Below are positions 60,064 through 64,000 of a stretch of DNA of 64,000 nucleotides, piece by piece. The stretch comes from COE1 sp963596435 (lineage in GTDB: Bacteria > Bacillota > Clostridia > Lachnospirales > Lachnospiraceae), in assembly GCA_963596435.1 (NCBI GenBank), contig CAVBMG010000006.1, positions 7,048 through 71,047 on the forward strand, given 5' to 3'. The notes beneath the pieces are model-generated. The model did not search any database and was not told the origin of the DNA. It was given only the letters and a program-made list of their open reading frames with translations. Numbering within the stretch: position 1 is the stretch's first letter; every line of letters starts with the position of its first letter. The position numbers and the translations under genes were made by a program.

Positions 60064-61398
60064 TTAATTCAGTTTCTTTAGAACATGTCTAAGGTATATA
60101 CACGCAATAAATGTGACAATTATTTCTGTAACTGGAAAAGCCATCCATACACCGGCAACCTGAAAGATTTTTCCTAAAATATACGCTGCTGGAAGGAGAA
60201 TGATAACTTGTCTCGCTGCGGAAATTATCATGCTTGGAGTTCCGATAGAAAGTCCCTGTAACGCATAACAAACCATAATTGATATACAGGCGAAAATAAA
60301 ACTTGTACTTGTTATACGGAGTGCTGTTATTCCCATTGCCGTCATTGTGTCGGAAGCATGAAAAGCCATCATAATCTGTCTTGGGAAGAGTTGCAGTATG
60401 ATAAGTCCGATGAGTCCAATTAAAGCTGAATAGATTCCACTTAATTTGATGGACTGCTTTATACGGTCATGTTTTTTTGTTCCAAGATTATAGGCAACAA
60501 TAGAAATAAGAGCATTGTTAAGTCCGAATGCTGCCATTGATACAAAGGTATACAATTTGAAGTAAGCACCAAAAACAGCAGTAGCAGTTGTAGAAAAAGT
60601 AAGTAATATTTTGTTGATGCTAAATGACATAATACTGCTGATAAACATTGTGATTCCGGCAGGAATTCCTACAGAGCAGATATTTTTTATGTAATACCGG
60701 TCAGGCTTTAAGTAATGCGTAGAAAAGTGTATTTCCCTATTGCATTTCAGGTTAAAAATAAAACCAAGTGTCATGGCAACGATCTGACCAATCACAGTAG
60801 CAATGGCAGCTCCGGCAGTGCCCATAGCAGGCAGTCCAAAATAACCAAAGATGAGAATTGGATCAAGAATGATATTGATAATTGCTCCTGTTATCTGGGT
60901 TATCATTGTATAGGTTGTTCTTCCGGTTGATTGGAGCAGCTTTTCCAATACAAGCTGAAAGATTTGACCAAAAGAAAAAATGCATATAATGGACAGGTAA
61001 GCAAATCCCATAGAGCAGATAGACTGATTTTCTGTCTGAATCCTATAAAACCATTTCACACCGAAAATCCCAAAGATTAATAGAATGAAATAGACAATAA
61101 AACTTAAAATTAAGCCGTTGCCTGCGGTTCTATTTACAGCATCCTGCTTTTTCTCACCTAATAAACGTGAAAGCAGGGCATTGATACCTACGCCAACACC
61201 GGTTCCTAATGCAACAATTATATTTTGGATTGGAAATGCAAGAGAAACTGCGGTAAGTGCGTCCTCGCTGTAATTGCTTACAAAAATACTGTCTACAATA
61301 TTGTAGAGTGCACCGATCATCATAGAAAGAATCATAGGTGCTGCCATAGTTAAAAGTAATTTGTTTATAGGCATTGAGCCCATTTTCTGGTCATTCAT
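60064..61398 (-). CDS. MATE family efflux transporter
   Basis: 444 residues from the ATG at 61398 (MNDQKMGSMPINKLLLTMAAPMILSMMIGALYNIVDSIFVSNYS). Twelve membrane helices; GVGVGINALLSRLLGEKK and VCYALQGLSIG fit the MepA-like branch. It is divergent from the LysR gene at 61544, its probable regulator. Its 3' end lies 11 bases from the truncated permease, consistent with a rearrangement that removed the permease's end. Confidence 0.88.
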   Translation of the reverse strand: MNDQKMGSMPINKLLLTMAAPMILSMMIGALYNIVDSIFVSNYSEDALTAVSLAFPIQNIIVALGTGVGVGINALLSRLLGEKKQDAVNRTAGNGLILSFIVYFILLIFGIFGVKWFYRIQTENQSICSMGFAYLSIICIFSFGQIFQLVLEKLLQSTGRTTYTMITQITGAIINIILDPILIFGYFGLPAMGTAGAAIATVIGQIVAMTLGFIFNLKCNREIHFSTHYLKPDRYYIKNICSVGIPAGITMFISSIMSFSINKILLTFSTTATAVFGAYFKLYTFVSMAAFGLNNALISIVAYNLGTKKHDRIKQSIKLSGIYSALIGLIGLIILQLFPRQIMMAFHASDTMTAMGITALRITSTSFIFACISIMVCYALQGLSIGTPSMIISAARQVIILLPAAYILGKIFQVAGVWMAFPVTEIIVTFIACIYLRHVLKKLN

Positions 61399-61543
61399 AT
61401 AAATAATTCCTCCTTTTCTTTTGCCATAATGGTAGCAGAAAACAGGGAAATAGAGAATTTGATATATAGAAACGGCGTTAGAAAAAAACTAATGATAGAA
61501 AAATGAATAGATTCCTGTTATATTGAAAAACAGGAGGTGCGTT

Positions 61544-62428
61544 ATGAATTCACAACAATTGCAATGTTTTATATATGTAGCAGAAAGACTTAATTTTACA
61601 AAGGCTGCGGAAGCGCTGTTTTTGTCTGTCCCTACTGTGACACATCATATAAAAAGCCTGGAAGAAGAACTTGGAACCACACTCTTTTACAGGAACTCCA
61701 GGGTGGTGAAACTGACAGAGCAGGGAGAAAAATTTTACTTTGATGCCAAAGATATTTTTATGCGTATGGAAGATGTAAGGAATCAATTCCAAAATTATGC
61801 AGAACAGGAAAATGTATTATTTCGTATTGGATGTATGACAGAAATTGAGTTGAAAAAATTAGAACCGGTGCTAAAACAAATAAAAGAAATCTATCCATAT
61901 ATTCGTCCCAAGGTTATAGTACGGGATTTTTTTGAATTGAAAAATCTATATGAAAATCAGCAGCTTGAAGTGGTAATATCAACCTATGGATTATCAGGAC
62001 AAGGCTGTTTCAGGAAAATGTGTACCTATGAGAGCTACGCGGTTATGAATGCAGACCATCCGCTTGCGGCTGAAAAAGAACTGACTTTAAAGCAAATAGC
62101 CGGTGAGCATTTAATAACCTTGCCACCAAAGTGTATTCCTTTTCAAAAAGGCAATAAATTTCAGGAATATCTGACACTTCATGCACAGGATCATGTACAT
62201 TTGGTCAGTGAGGGAGAGGCAGAAAGTATCCTCCTTGCAAAATGCAGATATGGAATAGCTCTTTTACCGGGATTTTTCATTTCACCGCAAAAAGAAATAA
62301 TATCCATTCCTATTGCAAATACGAAAAATATAGAATATGGCATTTATTACAGGAACAGGGAAAAGCATATTCAAACTTTTATAAACAGCTATTACAATAA
62401 CCTTACCGAATTGTGGATTGATTCTTGA
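61544..62428 (+). CDS. LysR family transcriptional regulator
   Basis: 294 residues from ATG 61544, seven bases after CAGGAGG. HTH MNSQQLQCFIYVAERLNFTKAAEALFLSVPTVTHHIKSLEEELG. Effector domain from about 90. It is divergent from the MATE gene, 145 bases away, and is the likely regulator of that pump. Confidence 0.9.
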   Translation: MNSQQLQCFIYVAERLNFTKAAEALFLSVPTVTHHIKSLEEELGTTLFYRNSRVVKLTEQGEKFYFDAKDIFMRMEDVRNQFQNYAEQENVLFRIGCMTEIELKKLEPVLKQIKEIYPYIRPKVIVRDFFELKNLYENQQLEVVISTYGLSGQGCFRKMCTYESYAVMNADHPLAAEKELTLKQIAGEHLITLPPKCIPFQKGNKFQEYLTLHAQDHVHLVSEGEAESILLAKCRYGIALLPGFFISPQKEIISIPIANTKNIEYGIYYRNREKHIQTFINSYYNNLTELWIDS

Positions 62429-62600
62429 AGTTATTGCATCCGCAATTATCGGTGCATATACCTATCGAATGAAGAATCCTGATGATGTAGGCATACCAAA
62501 GTTTACAGATATCAGTATACATATCCGGTAGGGTTTGCATTGCTCCTCTCAGATGGCGGTTATGCCCCAAAATCATGGGAGGAGCAAATTACATCAGGAA
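62429..62600 (+). other. Intergenic stretch with a possible gene remnant
   Basis: After the LysR stop an uninterrupted frame reads VIASAIIGAYTYRMKNPDDVG and about a dozen more residues to TAG at 62530-62532, without a start codon or ribosome binding site. It may be the tail of a lost gene. I see no hairpin terminator or promoter of note here. Confidence 0.3.
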
Positions 62601-63434
62601 TTACCATGTCAGTGAGAATTCTACTAATTCTGGTGTTTCCGACTTACCAATCAGAGGTTCTTTTTTGTCCAGAGCGATAAGCTGTGCCATTTCATCCGCA
62701 GTCAGTGCAAAATCAAACAAATTGAAATTCTCTTTGATATGCTCCGGCTTGGTGCTTCTTGGAATGATGGCAATGCCTTTTTGCATTAGAAAACGAAGAA
62801 GTATCTGTGCTGAAGTTTTACCGTATTTTTCAGTAAGTGCAAGCACCGCAGGCTCCTTAAACATTTCATTGCGATTTCCCTGACCAAGCGGTGCATAAGC
62901 CATGTGTGCAACCTGCTTTTTGTCCATCCAACTACGTTCTGTGCTACGCTGACAGTAAAGGTTGGTTTCAATCTGATTAACAGCCGGAACGACCTTATTG
63001 TAAGCAGTTAAATCAAGAAGCTGGTCCGGCTCAAAATTAGAAACACCGATTGCCCGAACCTTCCCCTCGGCATACAGCTTCTCAAGCACACGCCATGCCG
63101 CATAATAATTAGCAAAAGGCCAGTGTAAGAGCAACAGATCAATATAATCTGTTTGCAGATTTTCAAGTGATTGCATGACTGTCTGTTCAGCATTTTCGTA
63201 GGACTTGAAATTCACCTTTGTAACGAGAAACAGCTCCTTGCGGTCAATACCACTCTGTTTGATACCTTCACCTACTTCCTTTTCATTGCCGTAGGCTTCC
63301 GCCGTGTCGATCATTCGATAACCATTTTCAATTGCTGCTGTAACTGCATTTCTGCAGGTTTCTCCACCAAGCATGAATGTACCAAAACCGACAAGTGGCA
63401 TCTGAACACCATTATTCAAAGTCAAATATTCCAT
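62601..63434 (-). CDS. Aldo/keto reductase under MerR-type control
   Basis: 277 residues from the ATG at 63434 after GGAGGATAGAAT. MEYLTLNNGVQMPLVGFGTF, GYRMIDTAEAYGNE (D and Y near 45-50), K near 75 in LVTKVN, LLLHWP with H near 106, GVSNFEPDQ and IPRSTKPEHIKEN show a complete AKR tetrad and NADPH site. It resembles the reductase at 11050 throughout (same opening MEY.TLNNG), so the two are paralogs with different regulators (LysR there, MerR here). It probably detoxifies carbonyls. Confidence 0.9.
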   Translation of the reverse strand: MEYLTLNNGVQMPLVGFGTFMLGGETCRNAVTAAIENGYRMIDTAEAYGNEKEVGEGIKQSGIDRKELFLVTKVNFKSYENAEQTVMQSLENLQTDYIDLLLLHWPFANYYAAWRVLEKLYAEGKVRAIGVSNFEPDQLLDLTAYNKVVPAVNQIETNLYCQRSTERSWMDKKQVAHMAYAPLGQGNRNEMFKEPAVLALTEKYGKTSAQILLRFLMQKGIAIIPRSTKPEHIKENFNLFDFALTADEMAQLIALDKKEPLIGKSETPELVEFSLTW

Positions 63435-63486
63435 ATTCTATCCTCCGTCATTGTATTTACTTAGAGTAGTTCTCTATGTTATGATT

Positions 63487-63517
63487 ATTCTAACAAGTTC
63501 GTGTTACACGAAGTCAA
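63487..63517 (-). promoter_or_regulatory. MerR-type promoter of the aldo/keto reductase gene
   Basis: On the minus strand TTGACT (63517-63512) and TAGAAT (63492-63487) are 19 bases apart; TTCGTG-TTA-CACGAA (63498-63512) is the dyad in the spacer. The MerR gene is divergent. Confidence 0.85.
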
Positions 63518-63540
63518 GAAAAATTTATGGGGGTGGGGTT

Positions 63541-63972
63541 ATGTACTATACAATTAAACAAATGGCTGAAATGTTCGGTGTCACAGAACACACATTACGT
63601 TTTTATACTGACAAAGGGCTGTTGCCCTGCGAGCGCGATGGCGGCAACCGTCGGGTATTTAATGAGGAATCTGTCAACTGGATGCAGGGCATCAAATGCT
63701 TGAAAGGCTGTGGTGCGTCCATTGAGGATATTCAGGAGTATTGTCGGTTATGCCTGTTGGAAGAATCAGAGGAAAATCTGAAAGCACGATACGCTATCAT
63801 ATTGAAACAGCGTGATGAGGCTTATAAAAGAATGAAGGAAGCTAAAGCTACCGTAAAATATATGGACGAGAAAGTGGCACACTATGAAGCCATTCTCGCT
63901 GGACTGGCTCCAGACGACACTAATCCGCAAAAATGGACAAGCCAGAATCGTCCCCAACATGGAAATAATTAA
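63541..63972 (+). CDS. MerR family transcriptional regulator
   Basis: 143 residues from ATG 63541 after GGGGGTGGGG. HTH MYYTIKQMAEMFGVTEHTLRFYTDKGLLPCERDGGNRRVF, coiled coil to about 130. It has several cysteines (GLLPC, IKCLKGCG, CRLC) that could sense electrophiles. Divergent from the aldo/keto reductase gene, whose promoter has the 19-bp spacer and dyad; it is the probable activator. Same subgroup as the MerR genes at 22480 and 55537 but more distant. Confidence 0.87.
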   Translation: MYYTIKQMAEMFGVTEHTLRFYTDKGLLPCERDGGNRRVFNEESVNWMQGIKCLKGCGASIEDIQEYCRLCLLEESEENLKARYAIILKQRDEAYKRMKEAKATVKYMDEKVAHYEAILAGLAPDDTNPQKWTSQNRPQHGNN

Positions 63973-64000
63973 AATTGCAGATTTAAGTAAGAAGTTCTAG

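Noticed and set aside
1..64000. Prophage, integrative element or insertion sequence
   Set aside because: No transposase, integrase, relaxase or phage structural gene, and no tRNA with flanking direct repeat, despite the modular accessory content.
1..64000. CRISPR array, rRNA or tRNA genes
   Set aside because: No regularly spaced repeats and no stretches resembling tRNA or rRNA were seen on either strand.

Overview
The window looks like chromosomal DNA of a gut Firmicute, most likely a Lachnospiraceae-type Clostridium (Blautia, Dorea or Ruminococcus gnavus relatives). The basis is AGGAGG-type ribosome binding sites, TTGACA/TATAAT promoters, moderate GC, ECF-type vitamin/metal transporters, Sapep dipeptidase, DUF6320 and DUF3791/DUF3990 proteins and many MATE pumps. 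The genus is inferred from gene content, not from a marker gene. There is no rRNA, tRNA, transposase, integrase, phage structural gene or CRISPR array. It is an accessory-rich stretch of small regulator/transporter/oxidoreductase modules.

Layout. 1-8.7 kb: end of a sugar-type ABC binding protein, a condensation-fold acyltransferase with a zinc-ribbon membrane partner and a MATE pump, a Sapep peptidase, and a hybrid histidine kinase whose last codons contain a run of ten G immediately upstream of a LysR gene. 8.7-11 kb: CsoR-type copper repressor and P1B ATPase with a 16-bp inverted-repeat operator over the promoter. 11-12.8 kb: divergent aldo/keto reductase and LysR. 12.9-13.7 kb: a structured RNA with its own promoter and terminator, then an AT-rich PBECR4-like nuclease gene. 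13.7-23.6 kb: orphan CbiL, an LprI-like lipoprotein, three MATE pumps each with its own regulator (AraC, LysR, BmrR-like MerR), a truncated ATC-hydrolase gene, a further MerR and YaiI.

23.6-37.4 kb is the most coherent system: AraC, an ECF transporter (S, T, fused A-A), two YbtPQ-like ABC permease/ATPase pairs, a serine hydrolase, a second AraC, an AbrB-type regulator and an intact ATC-hydrolase family protein. Three copies of a palindromic site (GTTAG-N6-CTAAC type) sit just downstream of candidate promoters here. A fourth copy lies before a methyltransferase at 49.0 kb. The gene set resembles the import half of the equibactin/yersiniabactin loci without synthesis genes, so I read it as an iron-regulated scavenging system for foreign siderophores (inference).

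37.4-50.9 kb: a LuxR-type regulator broken by two frameshifts, a FIST + soluble chemoreceptor operon, a LURP-one-like membrane protein, lipoproteins, a remnant of a cell-wall sorting tail, ketopantoate reductase with a CbiMQO cobalt/nickel ECF transporter, GNAT, methyltransferase, MarR with an 18-bp inverted-repeat operator, and a membrane protein fused to a cytidylate-kinase-like domain. 50.9-64 kb: a tightly overlapping DUF3791/DUF3990/small-protein cassette, a MATE with TetR, a membrane alpha/beta hydrolase with an in-frame UAG, MerR with iron-type alcohol dehydrogenase, an esterase-DUF362 fusion lipoprotein, a truncated ArsP-like permease, MATE with LysR, and an aldo/keto reductase with MerR. 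Three promoters (20.2, 56.0 and 63.5 kb) have the 19-bp spacer and central dyad typical of MerR control. No gap between genes exceeds about 260 bases.
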